This document shows, piece by piece, positions 12,589 to 22,970 of a DNA stretch of 64,000 nucleotides. Numbering within the stretch: the first letter of the stretch is position 1; every line of letters starts with the position of its first letter. Both the position numbers and the translations under genes were made by a program. Below the pieces are notes generated by a model. That model was given only the letters and a program-made list of their open reading frames with translations. It searched no databases and was not told the origin of the DNA. The stretch is from Piezodorus guildinii. Taxonomy: Eukaryota; Arthropoda; Insecta; Hemiptera; Pentatomidae. The DNA lies in contig CM041292.1 in assembly GCA_023052935.1 (NCBI GenBank), positions 147,870,439-147,934,438 on the forward strand. The letters are read 5' to 3'.

Positions 12589-13322
12589 TATGACTTAGGT
12601 TTCATTTTATCAAAGGAACTCACCAGTTAAAAATTAAAACAGGCTTAGCGGGCTAGCGGTCTGAGTAGTTGAGTTTTGATATAATTAAGTTCAAATGAGC
12701 TTATTTTGTGAATTTGGTCATCTAATATCGAATGTTAATATTTTATAAATCTAATTTACACTACATACAATTTACCGCGATTGTCAAATATTGTTTATAA
12801 CATTAATCTGGATTAGCTTATAAAGTGAGGAATAAGAATCAAACAAGTTTCTCAGATAAACAAAAAAAATAAAAAGAACATTCAGCTCCATTATAATTTC
12901 AATAATTATTTTGAGTAGTGCTGAATATGTTCTATTTTAATTCAACGCCTCCTATTGCAAAGCTTTAGGTTTAAAGTTTCTCATTTCATTTTCTCAATTC
13001 CGTCCAATATTACTTTTCTCGTACCATTTTATTTCCATTGAAAGTAGTATGATTCATTTTCTTAAACACTTTTCATTGACATAATCGCATTCTTTTGTGG
13101 GTTTATGTGTGTGAATGTCCAACTCAGTTATTTTTGGATATAGAGAAGAATATGTACGGAGTTTAAGAGTCAGTAAAGCGCTATAACCAAAGAAAAAATA
13201 TTCATCAATTTATTTAAATCTTATCAATGAGGTGAAATAATACTATACCTTGGTTATTAATGACGACAGAGAAAAACTGAAAAGATTTTCGAGATCAAGA
13301 CACAAAACAAATTTTACAAAAA

Positions 13323-13389
13323 TCTGGTGAGCGCAACACACAACTTTCACTTACCTCCTCTGTTGAAATCAATTCTAGAATCTTTTAAT
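13323..13389 (+). mobile_element. Helentron/HINE-like element, 5' piece of split copy
   Basis: Starts at TCTGGTGAGCGCAAC with the subterminal CTTTCACTTAC. It is broken at 13389 by the retroelement at 13390-14056 and resumes at 14057. Confidence 0.65.
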
Positions 13390-14056
13390 CTATTGCGCCC
13401 TAGTTCGGCCTCCACTGAGTCAGGCCGGAGGGAGTGTCTAGGATCTCTTGGATTCTGCTTTTTTCTCCACAAATGAAGGGAAAAGCCCAGTCTGGGGTCC
13501 CTGTAGAACTTGTATATAGTTATGTTTGTTTGAATGATGTTTGTTTATTTGCAAACTTTTATTTATCTCAATTATAGGTTATTGTTTTGATTTGTTTTGT
13601 TTTTATATTTATTATTATTTAATTATATATATATAGATGTAGCAGAAGAGCCCCCTCTTCGTTGCAAGACAATTTACAGAGGCTGAAATAATCGATCTTG
13701 AAAAATGTTTAATAATAAAAAACATGTGTTAAAAGTGGTAATAAGATGATGGAGGTTATAACTGTTCTGTGTTTGTAATACGTTCTATTTATTTGTTTAA
13801 TAATATTGTGTGCAAAACTTGTTAGTTTTACACGACTGCAAATATATATCATTTATTTGTATTTATCTCAATTATAGGTTGTTGTTTATTTTCTTATTTT
13901 GTATATATATATTATATTTTATTTAATTTGACTTTATCATTGTATACAGTATATATTGTGTGAATGGGATCTTATATCACTATTACTAATGTTCATATAG
14001 AAAAAAATTGTAATATATATCAATAAATCAATATAATAATAAAAAATAAAAAAAAA
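13390..14056 (+). mobile_element. 5'-truncated non-LTR retroelement tail, family C
   Basis: A 667-base insertion ending in an A-rich tail. It is flanked by GAATCTTTTAAT (13378-13389) and GAATGTTTTAAT (14057-14068), a 12-bp target duplication with one change. It holds no coding sequence. Its 3' UTR contains a duplicated ATTTATCTCAATTATAGGTT block (near 13561 and 13861). Its last 80 bases (GTGAATGGGATCTTATATCA onward) recur at 29053-29141 and, more diverged, at 60831-60925, defining family C. Confidence 0.7.
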
Positions 14057-14672
14057 GAATGTTTTAATACATTTAATGATACAAATAACTTGTTTAAGAA
14101 TTAATTATTTTGAATTTCAATAGGTACATGTGCTTTATTAAATAATCTATTATATTTTTATCAACAACAATCAGTTAAATTTATCGGCTTTACATTAAAC
14201 TTTAATATTCCGTGTATTAGATAATACTTTTCCTAAAATCTTTAGCTATCCAACGGTATATTATACATCTATATTACTATTCTTCTGTCTAAAAACACAA
14301 AAATTGCATAAAAAAAATAATTTTCCATTTTTCTACTTAGTTGCTTATCAAATTCGTTCAACTTGCACATTCCTCAGTTATTTATCAATACTAATAAGAC
14401 GATGTTCCAAATTATTTGAAATCTACAAAATTAAAGGTACCTTAGAGTAAAAAAATATCGGCATTTAAGCCCCGTCAGATTATTTCAATAAGAATGAAAC
14501 CTACACCATATTAAAGCCCATCAAATGTTACATCGATGTATAGAATTTAATAATAATCCGTGGTATAAGCAGTCTCCTGGTCAGCTGATTTTGATGAAAA
14601 AGTTTCTGTATCATCTCGGGCGTATAATTGTCTTAAATATGAAGTTTAAGTTTTACATGTTCTTAGTGATTA
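14057..14672 (+). mobile_element. Helentron/HINE-like element, 3' piece of split copy
   Basis: Continues the copy begun at 13323. It carries the family interior (TATCGGCATTTAAGCC, CTCGGGCGTATAATTGTC) and fades after AAATATGAAGTTTAAG, so its hairpin end is lost. Confidence 0.6.
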
Positions 14673-14813
14673 ATGGTGTGTTATTTTTTCTAGTAGACCA
14701 CAACAAAACACGTAGATGTAGTTTTAATATATAAATAAATGTTCAATCATTTTTTTATATCGTTTTGCTGACATTTTAATAGACTGAACTGAGATCTGAT
14801 ATGTTAAAAAAAA

Positions 14814-15720
14814 TCTGGTGCGGGCAATACACGACTTTCACTTACCTCCATTTTTAAAATCAATGAAAGGATTTTCTAATACAGTTAGAGATTAAAACAC
14901 GTGAAACCATCAAAGAAATAATTAAATTGAATTTCTATAGAAACGTGTGTTTTATTAAAAATTCTATTAAATTATTATCTAAAATAATCAGATTTAACGG
15001 CTTTTCATCACTCTTTATTAACTTTTACAAGTTTGTTCATTAGATAATATTTATTTTAAAAGCTTTAGCTTTCCAACGGTAAATTATACGTGTATATTAT
15101 TGTCGCTATGTTCGAAATAAAAAAATTGCATTAAAAACATATTTATTCAGTTTTCTCCTTTAGTTAGACATTGAATTCGTTCAACTTATATATTTATATG
15201 TTTTTTATCGGTGGTAGCAAGATAATATATTTATTTTTACAAAATCTACAAAATTTTACTTTACAGGAAAAAAAAATGTAAAATATCGGCATTTAAGCCC
15301 TGTCAGACCATTTTAATCAGGATGAAAACTACATGATATTAAAGCCATTAAATCCTACTTGGATATAGCGAGTTTAATCAAAATCGTCAAAACGGTTTTT
15401 GAGAAAATCGAAAAAAGGTGCAAAATGCATGGTATAAAGTAGATCTTATGGTAACCTTATATTAATGAAAAAGGTTTTGTAACGTCTCGGGCGCATATTT
15501 GTCTTAAATATGAAATTTAAGTTTCTTAGGGCTGGCCGTTTCCGCCCGGGAGTTACCACACGCACACAGACACACAGACACACACACATAGACCTTTTTG
15601 CGGGACTTGGTTATTTGAACCCAGGGGACCCTAAAACGTGTATTTCCGTTGAAAACTGGAATTCGAAAATTTTCACAATCGCAATACTTCCCCTTACTAC
15701 TTATATATAGTAAGTGAAAG
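14814..15720 (+). mobile_element. Helentron/HINE-like element, full copy
   Basis: A 907-base non-autonomous element. It starts TCTGGTGCGGGC after an A run. CTTTCACTTAC at 14835-14845 is a perfect inverted copy of GTAAGTGAAAG at 15710-15720, which lies beside a TATATATA hairpin. A CA-rich microsatellite (15558-15590) sits near the 3' third. A subterminal inverted repeat near one end, an internal microsatellite and a terminal hairpin at the other end match the layout known for Helentron-associated (DINE-1/HINE) elements. The frame at 15510-15710 is shared between copies but changes at amino-acid positions as freely as elsewhere, so I do not call it a gene. Confidence 0.65.
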
Positions 15721-15944
15721 TAAAAAAAATGAAATCTACATTATTAAACAAGTATCACTCCTAAGGAGAATTCATAAGTATGAAAGTGCAACAACCTTAA
15801 ATAAAATAAACATCTGCCCATTTTTTAAGGGCTAGGAATATTTCTGTAGGGTCTGTAATGGCAGGCAATCTTGTGGCAATAATCCAGTATCTTATCTCAC
15901 TCCTCCTAAATATTGCGAATGCCAAACTCGTTTTCGTTGTGATA
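15721..15944. other. Spacer next to UGT relic
   Basis: The minus strand has a short open stretch (RYWIIATRLPAITDP at its middle) from about 15930 to 15790 that I cannot assign. Confidence 0.25.
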
Positions 15945-16021
15945 TCAAAAAGTTATTATATTAGGCTCTCCTAGGTATAACATTAATGGACTGTAGTAGT
16001 TATGGCTGAACAATATTATAC

Positions 16022-16241
16022 CTAGAATCTCTATCTGGAGAATCCATTTCGCTGTCCTTACGTTGGCTGGAATTTTCTCATCTTGGCTGTCTGTTTCCCA
16101 CGTCATGAGGACTCTCTGTGGCATCTTCTCGAATGCCTTCAAGAAGGCTCTTCCTATTGGACTTCTTATCGTCTCTGAAGTTTTAATATTAGACATAGAG
16201 GAAAAGTGAATCACTCCATTTTTTGCTTCGTCCATGAACGT
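16022..16241 (-). pseudogene. UDP-glycosyltransferase exon 4 copy, isolated and decayed
   Basis: Matches exon 4 of the intact UGT gene (52565-52793) residue by residue. It reads FMDEAKNGVIHF against FMNGSDKGVIYV, and IGRAFLKAFEKMPQ against IGQSFLKLFENIPQ. The donor is at the same place and phase (CTAG followed by GTATAA). The acceptor (GATTGTAG) lies nine bases further in, so three leading codons are gone but the phase is kept. Conserved features of the UDP-sugar side are altered: SSMSN replaces the SLGSN type, and WILQIEIL replaces the WxPQxDIL type. No partner exons 5 or 6 were found downstream, so it is most likely the remnant of a tandem paralogue. Confidence 0.75.
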
Positions 16242-16454
16242 CTACAATCCTCCAATAATTACTTCACTGTTAATTTAGTTAAATTTAAAAAAAAAATACA
16301 ATTAATTAATAAGTTACAATGTAATAAGTGAATAATTATAATTATTTTCTGGATGTAAATAAGACCGCATCAGACGATCAGAGAAAATTAAAAAGAAAAA
16401 CACTCCCAATATAAAATAGTACACACTTTTCTCAAACTGACAAAGAACAATCCG

Positions 16455-16906
16455 AGCTTCCAAATGTCGTTCAGTGATGGATCCAAAATGAAATATAAGA
16501 GTTAGTTGTGCTGTCTACAGGGCGTTGTCCATGAAAGATAAGAGTGAGCAACAAACAGCTCATGATCAGCCTGACAGGGGAGTGCTCCGTCTTCGTGGTA
16601 GATGTCGCAGCCATAATGAGAGCTAGAAAATGGTTAGGAAGCTCCAATAAGTCAACATGGGTTATTGAAACAGACTTTTAGAGAGTCATAAGAGCCATGG
16701 ATTAACCAGAGTAACCATCTAAACTGAAAACCATTAAGAAAGAAGTAAAGTCTTGGAATACCTCAATTCGCATCAACCACAGAGAGGAGGTGGTCTTGGC
16801 CCGCCTGAGAAGAGGGCACACAAGGTTAACTCATGGGCATTTGATATCTAAAGAGTTGCTTCCAAGATGTCAACATTGTAGGGGAACCCTGACAATTACT
16901 CATGTG
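16455..16906 (+). pseudogene. RNase H-bearing non-LTR retrotransposon, 5' piece
   Basis: Plus-strand ORF2 C-terminus. It has an RNase H start motif FSDGSKM near 16480 and later the tail VVLARLRRGHTRLTHG with the CQHC zinc-finger-like pair and TLTITHV. Several stops and shifts are present. The frame is cut at 16906 by the gypsy-type insertion and resumes at 18830 with FEECPFYIRQLDQKG. Confidence 0.65.
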
Positions 16907-17090
16907 TGTTTTATATTAAAATGTTAATCGATATGTGATCGATAAAATCATATGTTTATAGAAAGAAAAAAACACATGTTTTAATATTATTCTACGTTTT
17001 TCAGATTTGTTCGATTTTAAATTTGTGTAATGGTTAACTAATAAAGTAATTGTGAATTGTGAATAGTTGTAAGTTTTGAAATACACAACA
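16907..17090 (+). repeat. Probable 5' LTR of the gypsy-type element
   Basis: A 184-base stretch beginning TG and ending CA between the target repeat and the primer-binding-like TGGCGATGAGG. No second copy exists in the window to confirm its length. Confidence 0.5.
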
Positions 17091-17170
17091 AATAAATGGC
17101 GATGAGGATGAACGTGCTGTAAGATCAAAAGTAAGTTTCAATAACAACAGCAAGTCGATAAGAATCCAGA

Positions 17171-18125
17171 ATGTCAAAATCAAGCAAACCAGCAGTCAAT
17201 CAAAATGAGGTTATACTTGCTCAAAACCAAGAGATCATGAAAACACTCAACGTTCAATCCCAGGTATTAGCACAGTTACTGCAATCTTACCACAGCCCTC
17301 AACATCAGCTGTCCCATACAGATTACTTTGGTTCTATAAACTTTGAATCCTTCGATGAAGAGAAAGAGACTTTTCAATCATACAAAGAGCGTATTTAAAA
17401 TTATTTTGAGGTAAAGAGGTTAACAGGAGATACAGCTGAAGTATGATCAACTAAAGCTAGGGTATTGATAAACGCATTAGGTGCTAAATATTACCAATTA
17501 TTATCGAGTGTGACTTCCACAGAATTGCCCGCATCAAAAGAGTACGATGGACTGATTAATCTATTGAGTGCACATCTTTGCCCTAAATCTAACATACATA
17601 CGGAAAGACATAAATTTTTATCAAGGGTCCAAAATACAAACGAAACTGTGTCGGAGTACATTTCTTCCCTTAAACATTTAGCCCGTACATCAAACTGGGT
17701 TTGTAAAGAAAACGATTGCAGGAAACCGGTAATGTCAATTCTGCAAGCACAATTCGTCCGGGGACTACATGATGTTGAAATCAGGGAACAAATTATGCAG
17801 CAAGAAGACTCAGTAACATTCGAAAAAGTTGTCGAGATAGCTCTTGCCATTGAAGCAGCTAAGAAGCAGAATCAGCTTTACGGTAATTCAACAGCAGGCA
17901 TAAACGAAGTCCAGATTTCAAAGAGGCAGATCACCAAAAATTCAATTAAGAATGACTTCGAAAGAAACTTCAGAACCACATTCATTTCAAAACTTGGCCT
18001 TCAAAACATATGCTTGGCTTGTGGCAAGGAAAATCACACATATAGGCCATGCAGGTCGAAGGAAAACCAGGTCACGTGGAAAAGGTATGTATCGCTAGTC
18101 AATTTAGAAAGCCAGTTCGATTTGT
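17171..18125 (+). pseudogene. Gag of the gypsy-type element, disrupted
   Basis: The frame opens at ATG 17171 and reads a gag-like protein: the HTDYFGSINFESFDEEKE and QSYKERI block, then NALGAKYYQLLSS and TNETVSEYISSLKHLA. It ends in a zinc knuckle CLACGKENHTYRPC (C-x2-C-x4-H-x4-C) near 18010-18051. Two in-frame stops (17396 and near 17444) interrupt the otherwise continuous frame, so it is dead. Gag would form the particle and bind the element's RNA. Confidence 0.75.
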
Positions 18126-18829
18126 TGAGGAAGAAGAAGAAGACGAAGGCGATGATCATATCTCAATTAATACGGTAAATACCATTATTCCTACAGAATT
18201 AGACCTTCTCATAAATTCAATAGTAGATAATTCATTTCAAATCAAAATACATTTAAATAATAAACCAATGAAATTTATAATCGATTCCGGCAGTAAAGTT
18301 TCTATTATATCGATGGCCGATTTTAATAAATTAAATCTCAATTTAAGGTTAGAACCTACTCTGTTACATTTGAACATACACGAATGATTCGTTCAAACCC
18401 GAAGGACTAGTTAATTGTCAAATTTCCTATAATAATGTTAAAATAAATGGTGAATTATACATCGTAAAAAATAATTATACACCACTTCTCGGAAGAGAGT
18501 GGATTAGAAAACTAAAATTAAATATTTCAGATTTACAAAATGTCGACGAATTTAATATAGAACTAACAACCCTCGAGAAAATCAAAACTGATCTTTTCCA
18601 AAAGTACGAAAATGTTTTCACTCCTAAAATTGGGCTCATTCCTCATTTCAAATGTAAGCTGAATCTCAATGATGATGCAAAACCTATATTTATTAAAACC
18701 AGACTCATTCCTTATTCCTATCTAGAAAAAACGAAAAATGAATTAGACTTATTGGTAGAACAAAAGATCATAGAAAAAGTCGATCATTCTGATTGGGGCA
18801 CACCTCTTGTTATAGTTCCCAAGCCACAA
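18049..18829 (+). pseudogene. Protease and partial reverse transcriptase of the gypsy-type element
   Basis: The frame at 18049-18387 contains the retropepsin active-site triad in FIIDSGSKVSII. After a one-base frame change near 18380 the reading continues with LLGREWIRKLKLN (protease end), a linker, and the polymerase entry QKIIEKVDHSDWGTPLVIVP. It then stops at 18829, before the catalytic core. It cannot encode an active polymerase. Confidence 0.75.
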
Positions 18830-19545
18830 TGTGTTTGAGGAATGTCCCTTCTACATTAGACAGCTGGACCAAAAGGGAATACCACACAATGTCGCGGTTG
18901 CATTAGGAAACGATGGGAATAGAATTGATCAATTAATGCGTCTCCTTTCTGAAATGTACTTTTATAAGAGTATTTGACGATTTAATTTATCTTTATTTAT
19001 TTTTTCATCCTTGAATATCGTCTACTATTCATTTATATCTAATTAATTAATGTAATATATGTCCATTTTTTAGTAATGCTGTCATATTTATTTTCATTCT
19101 TATTCTTATTATCTGTTTTAATTAATATTGTTATTTAATATTTCAACTAAAACCATGACTGATTGTTTAAAAAAATATATTTGTTTTAAATTAATTTTCT
19201 AAAATGAGTGAATCCAGCACTATTTATGAGTTTATTATTTGTTTATTATATATTATCTGTATATATGTATTTATGTATAATGGATGTATCTCTTATTATG
19301 TATATCATTATTATTACTTATTTTGTATATCATTATTGTCTATCATCTATTATTATTTGTTTTATTAGTTCATTATTTATTCTAATTAGTATTGTTATTT
19401 GGTATTTTAACTAAAACCGTGATTGTTTGTTTTCGAAAAAAATATTATTTGTTTTGGATTGATTTTGTAAAATGAGTGTATTAATCACTGATAACCAAGG
19501 TGTTTTGTGCCAATAAATAAATCAAAAACCAAAAACCAAAAAAAA
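18830..19545 (+). mobile_element. RNase H non-LTR retrotransposon, 3' piece and 3' UTR
   Basis: Resumes the host element: FEECPFYIRQLDQKG, then GNDGNRIDQLMRLLSEMYF and a stop near 18977. The 3' UTR holds a diverged duplication of about 110 bases (around 19120-19215 and 19365-19480; shared phrases AACTAAAACC, TGATTTTGTAAAATGAGTG or TTAATTTTCTAAAATGAGTG). It ends with CCAATAAATAAATC and an A-rich CAAAAACC tail. Confidence 0.65.
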
Positions 19546-19619
19546 CATCTAAATCCATAATTAGGCACATACTAAACGAACCAAATAAACCACATGGTAT
19601 AACCAAAAATTAAATCTAA

Positions 19620-20050
19620 ACCTGTAGTAATGGTATGGGTACCTGCCCACTGCGGAATTACAGGGGTTTGAAAAACAGCAAATTCAGCAGGAATAAGAGA
19701 AACAGTGGGAATTACCGAAACAGAGGATAATAATGTGGATGATTTGGTGCTTCACTTTCAGCTAGAAGAAAGGGAAGACAGTTGGAAAAAGAAAACGCCA
19801 AAATTGGGAATTATCAAATCCGCTTGCTAGACATGAAAAATGAGTTCTAGAACTTCGAGGAGAAAGGAAGTTATAGTATGCAGACTACGAATTGGGCAAC
19901 TAGTTTACACAACGGTACCTTTTAAGAAGCAAAGAAGGATCAATCTGTGAAAAATGGAATCACCCTACAAACTAGGCAACACTTGCTAATTGAGAGCAAA
20001 ATTTTCGAACAATCAAGGATAAAGGTTGGCCTAAATAAATCAATGAAAGA
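19620..20050 (+). pseudogene. RNase H relic of another non-LTR retrotransposon
   Basis: Reads MVWVPAHCGITG, the typical WVPxHxGIxGN motif of retrotransposon RNase H, in a frame with stops. Further on is VCRLRIGQLVYT, a decayed RLRxGHT motif, and RQHLLIESKIFEQSR. It stops beside the mariner element, which inserted next to or into it. Confidence 0.55.
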
Positions 20051-20054
20051 AATA

Positions 20055-20965
20055 TTGGGCTGATGCGAAATTAATGCAGGTTTCCTCTATTGCAATATCT
20101 TGATTCCAATTGTGTAAACAAAGCTAATCCTAACATTGATCATTATTATACCAAAACAAACCTTATCTAATACCCTCTCTTTCACCATGAATTTGTTTAG
20201 TAAAATCGTTTTGTTCAGTGTGTTCAAAGGTCTTGAATCGAAAATGTCAAAGTGCGATTTTCGTCAAATTTATTTTTACGAATTTAAATTAGGGCGCAGC
20301 GCTGCGCAAACGGCTCGTAATATTAATGAAGTGTGGGGTCAGGGGGCTATTAATGAGTGCACGGTGCAGCGTTGGTTCCAGAAGTTTCGCAGAGGAGATT
20401 TCGACCTCGAAGACAAGGAAGGTCGGGGCCGTCATCTTGCTCTAGACAACGACCAGCTGAGGTCAAAAGTGGAAGAAGACCCAACCAAAACCACACGAGA
20501 AATGGCGGCGGAACTCGGTGTGAACCAATCCACAGTTGTACGCCACTTGGAAGCAATTGGTAAGGTAAAAAAGTTGGCCAGGTGGGTGCCAGTAGTAACG
20601 CCAGACCATACGTTGCACAACCAACGCTTCGACGACTGCACGAGTTGGGCTACGAAGTTCTCCAACATCCGCCTCATTCACCTGACCTCTCTCCTACAGA
20701 CTTCCACTTTTTCAGGCATCTGGACAACTTTTTGAGGGAGAAAAATTTTCAAAACCAGGACGACATTGAAAATTCTTTTCGTGATTTCATTGAGTCCAGG
20801 GATTCGGATTTTTTTTCTGGTGGAATAAGAAAGCTTGTTGAACGTTGGCAAAAGTGCATTGATTCAGATGGAAATTATTTTGATTAAATATATATGGTTA
20901 AAGTAAAGATATGGCGTATTTACAATACCTACTAAAAACCTGCATTAATTTTGCATCAAACCCAG
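20055..20965 (+). mobile_element. mariner DNA transposon, internally deleted
   Basis: Terminal inverted repeats of about 29 bases (TGATGCGAAATTAATGCAGG left; complement of CCTGCATTAATTTTGCATCA right) lie between TA dinucleotides at 20053-20054 and 20966-20967, the duplication expected of Tc1/mariner elements. Its 911 bases compare with about 1.3 kb for complete mariners. The missing part is inside the transposase. Confidence 0.9.
20244..20884 (+). pseudogene. mariner transposase, deleted in catalytic core
   Basis: Starts at ATG 20244 (MSKCDFRQIYFYEF). The N-terminal DNA-binding part is intact: a first helix-turn-helix with LGRSAAQTARNINEVWG, then WFQKFRRGD, DKEGRGR and a second helix-turn-helix at MAAELGVNQSTVVRHL. 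At about 20585 roughly 120 codons are missing, and the reading shifts frame to the C-terminus NARPYVA...HPPHSPDLSPTD...GNYFD. The deletion removes the first catalytic aspartate, and the residue before NARPYVA is Ser instead of Asp. It cannot be an active DD34D enzyme. Confidence 0.85.
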
Positions 20966-20967
20966 TA

Positions 20968-22670
20968 CTTCTAGAAGATAAACATGAAACATAGCCACCC
21001 TCATGAAATTCATAAAAATTGCAGAATACTATTAACGAACATAATTATTTTTATCACGCCAATGAATCCTAAGGGTAGGAGCCGATAAACAAATTAAAAA
21101 AAACTATAAACGTCTATCATGCCACTAATGAGGGTTTCACATTACTTTTTATCAGTGTAGTGTAGTAATGAGTTTGGTTTTGATAATATCTCCGAATCTC
21201 TGAAGAACATGAAATATTAAGTGAGAGGAAAGAATATCTGCCGCTTAGTGGTAAATCAACTACACGAGTTTTAGAAAATTCGGGGAACGTCTTTTGTTTC
21301 TACAAATTTCTCGTTGGCCAAGAATATGGACTAATTAATGATAGAAAAAAGTCCTAGAGATGTTTTGTTTCAGGGCAGAAATGGAATAGAGAGGTAGATC
21401 ATAATCGGATAGAAGGTTTTATATAAAAAAAAGTATGTATCTAAATGGATTAGACCACAGCTGTTCAGGCAAATTATGATAGATGGAGTAAATGGACAAT
21501 AGATGCACTAGTTCCACAACAGAGATTTGCACTTACACATATCACACACTACTATCACTTTTGATGGAGAATCTGCGGAAAAGAGTTTTTAAAACTATAA
21601 ATTTATCAATGAGAAATGTGAATCAATGTACAATGAAGGCCCCAAGTTTCGCCGACAAAATAAATAAATAAGTAGACATAAAATTTGACAACCAAAGATG
21701 AAAAATCCGAATTAATCAACACTTTAGTGAGCATGAATGTCTGATTTGAGAAACATCAGTTCTTAAGATTCATGTCATAAAAAGGTGGATTCTTACCAGA
21801 CAGGATTTTGAATTATAAAGGTAGTTGCGCAATAACATTCAAAAATGCATTATGATAATATCTCAAAATAACATGTTATCACATAACTAAAATAATGACG
21901 CAAAGTTATATGAAATAATAAAAAAGTTATTTTATTAAAATTTTGAATTTACCACCCCATAGATATCCAAAGATAATAGCATTATAAATAATCAAGAAAA
22001 AAAAAGCATGGTTCAAAAACATCCTTAATCTTAAAGAATCGCATGGATTGAATTGTAATTTAAATATATCAAACTGCAATGATATTAAGTTATGGAAAAA
22101 TAATCTGGCAACACTAAGGGTTCAAATACAAAAATATATTTATAGTCAAAATATTATTAAAGTTAGAAATTCCAAACCTTCCCCCTTTTATAAATTACTT
22201 TACTGACAGATGTTCACTGGAGGTGATTAGATGGGTAATTAAAATCAGGGGTGATGTTTTAAACCTAAATCGGCTTTAAACCTCCAGATCGGCTTTCTCA
22301 TGTAGAATGATGCTCACAAAACAATTTAGCTTTTAGTGAATTTGATTTTAATACATAAATAACATCCGCAGTATTGATATATTGTTTCTTTTTTTGTTAT
22401 TGATTATTATTTATACTAAAAGATTAACTTTGTCAATAAACACACAGACAAAAATACGGACGGTCAAAAGACTGTCTAATTTTTATTATTGTATTTTGTA
22501 AATTGTTTATTTTTTATTTGTTTATTTTCTATTTGCTGTAGTTTTGAAAAATAAAAAAGACTTCCTATCTATCTATCTCCATCTGTATGAAGTAATTTAT
22601 AACTGTTTATGATATAATCATTTTCATTTATGTTCGGCCAATGCTACTATTCTTAGGCAAAGTCGGTTTA
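20968..22670. other. AT-rich intergenic DNA
   Basis: No gene or known element. A poly-T/A and short-repeat background only, with a GATA-like CTATCTATCTATCTCC at 22568. Confidence 0.35.
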
Positions 22671-22673
22671 GAA

Positions 22674-22735
22674 TTTATATTCAGACCTGCGATATGCGGT
22701 GCGGTCGGATACGGATAGCTAAGATAAGATATCTT
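22674..22735 (-). pseudogene. UDP-glycosyltransferase exon 3 stub
   Basis: On the minus strand it reads LSYPYPTAPHIAGLNIN and then KPTLPK, against LSYPYPTAPHVKIIAGLNLM and NKPLPN at the end of exon 3 in the intact gene. The plus strand shares the 20-base TGCGGTCGGATACGGATAGC with 52962-52981. Four codons are deleted, the donor GT is gone, and the upstream part is replaced by AAGATATCTTAT repeats. Its order relative to 16022-16241 fits one decayed minus-strand UGT copy. Confidence 0.65.
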
Positions 22736-22918
22736 ATGATAGAGGATATCTTATAATAACGGATAAGATATCTTTAATTGTGTTTAAAACTGTAATATAT
22801 GTTAAATGACTTATTCTTATTACCAATGACACAGGAATCGAAACATTAAATAACGATGTAGTACACAATATAGTCTGTTTTTGCGTGGAAATCGTATACA
22901 AGTAACATAAAAAAAAAT

Positions 22919-22970
22919 CTGGTGCGCGAGACTCATGACTTTTACTTACATGCATTGTTAAAGTAAATTA
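22919..22970 (+). mobile_element. Helentron/HINE-like element, 5' piece of split copy
   Basis: Begins TCTGGTGCGCGAGAC after an A run, followed by a worn CTTTTACTTAC. Broken by the retroelement at 22971-23736. Confidence 0.6.

Larger units (their letters stand above)
16907..18829 (+). mobile_element. Gypsy-type LTR retrotransposon, truncated in pol
   Basis: Inserted inside the RNase H retroelement. The target repeat ATGTG flanks it (16902-16906 and 18830-18834). The left end begins TGTTTTATATT, and a presumed LTR ends ...CACAACA near 17090, followed by TGGCGATGAGGATG, a primer-binding-site-like stretch. Then come gag, protease and the first part of the polymerase, which breaks off at the DWGTPLVIVPKP motif. 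The rest of pol and the 3' LTR are missing, although the right target repeat is in place. Confidence 0.75.

Noticed and set aside
13118..13190. A flank shared by Helentron-like copies (CTCAGTTATTTTTG at 13123 and 47846)
   Set aside because: The motif lies in opposite orientation relative to the two elements, so it is not a common flank or part of a longer element.
15510..15710. Frame shared by Helentron-like copies (MKFKFLRAGRFRPG..., also at 45868-46206 and 46778-47023)
   Set aside because: Copies differ at amino-acid-changing positions as often as silent ones, and the frame runs through a CA microsatellite; similarity is explained by the repeat.
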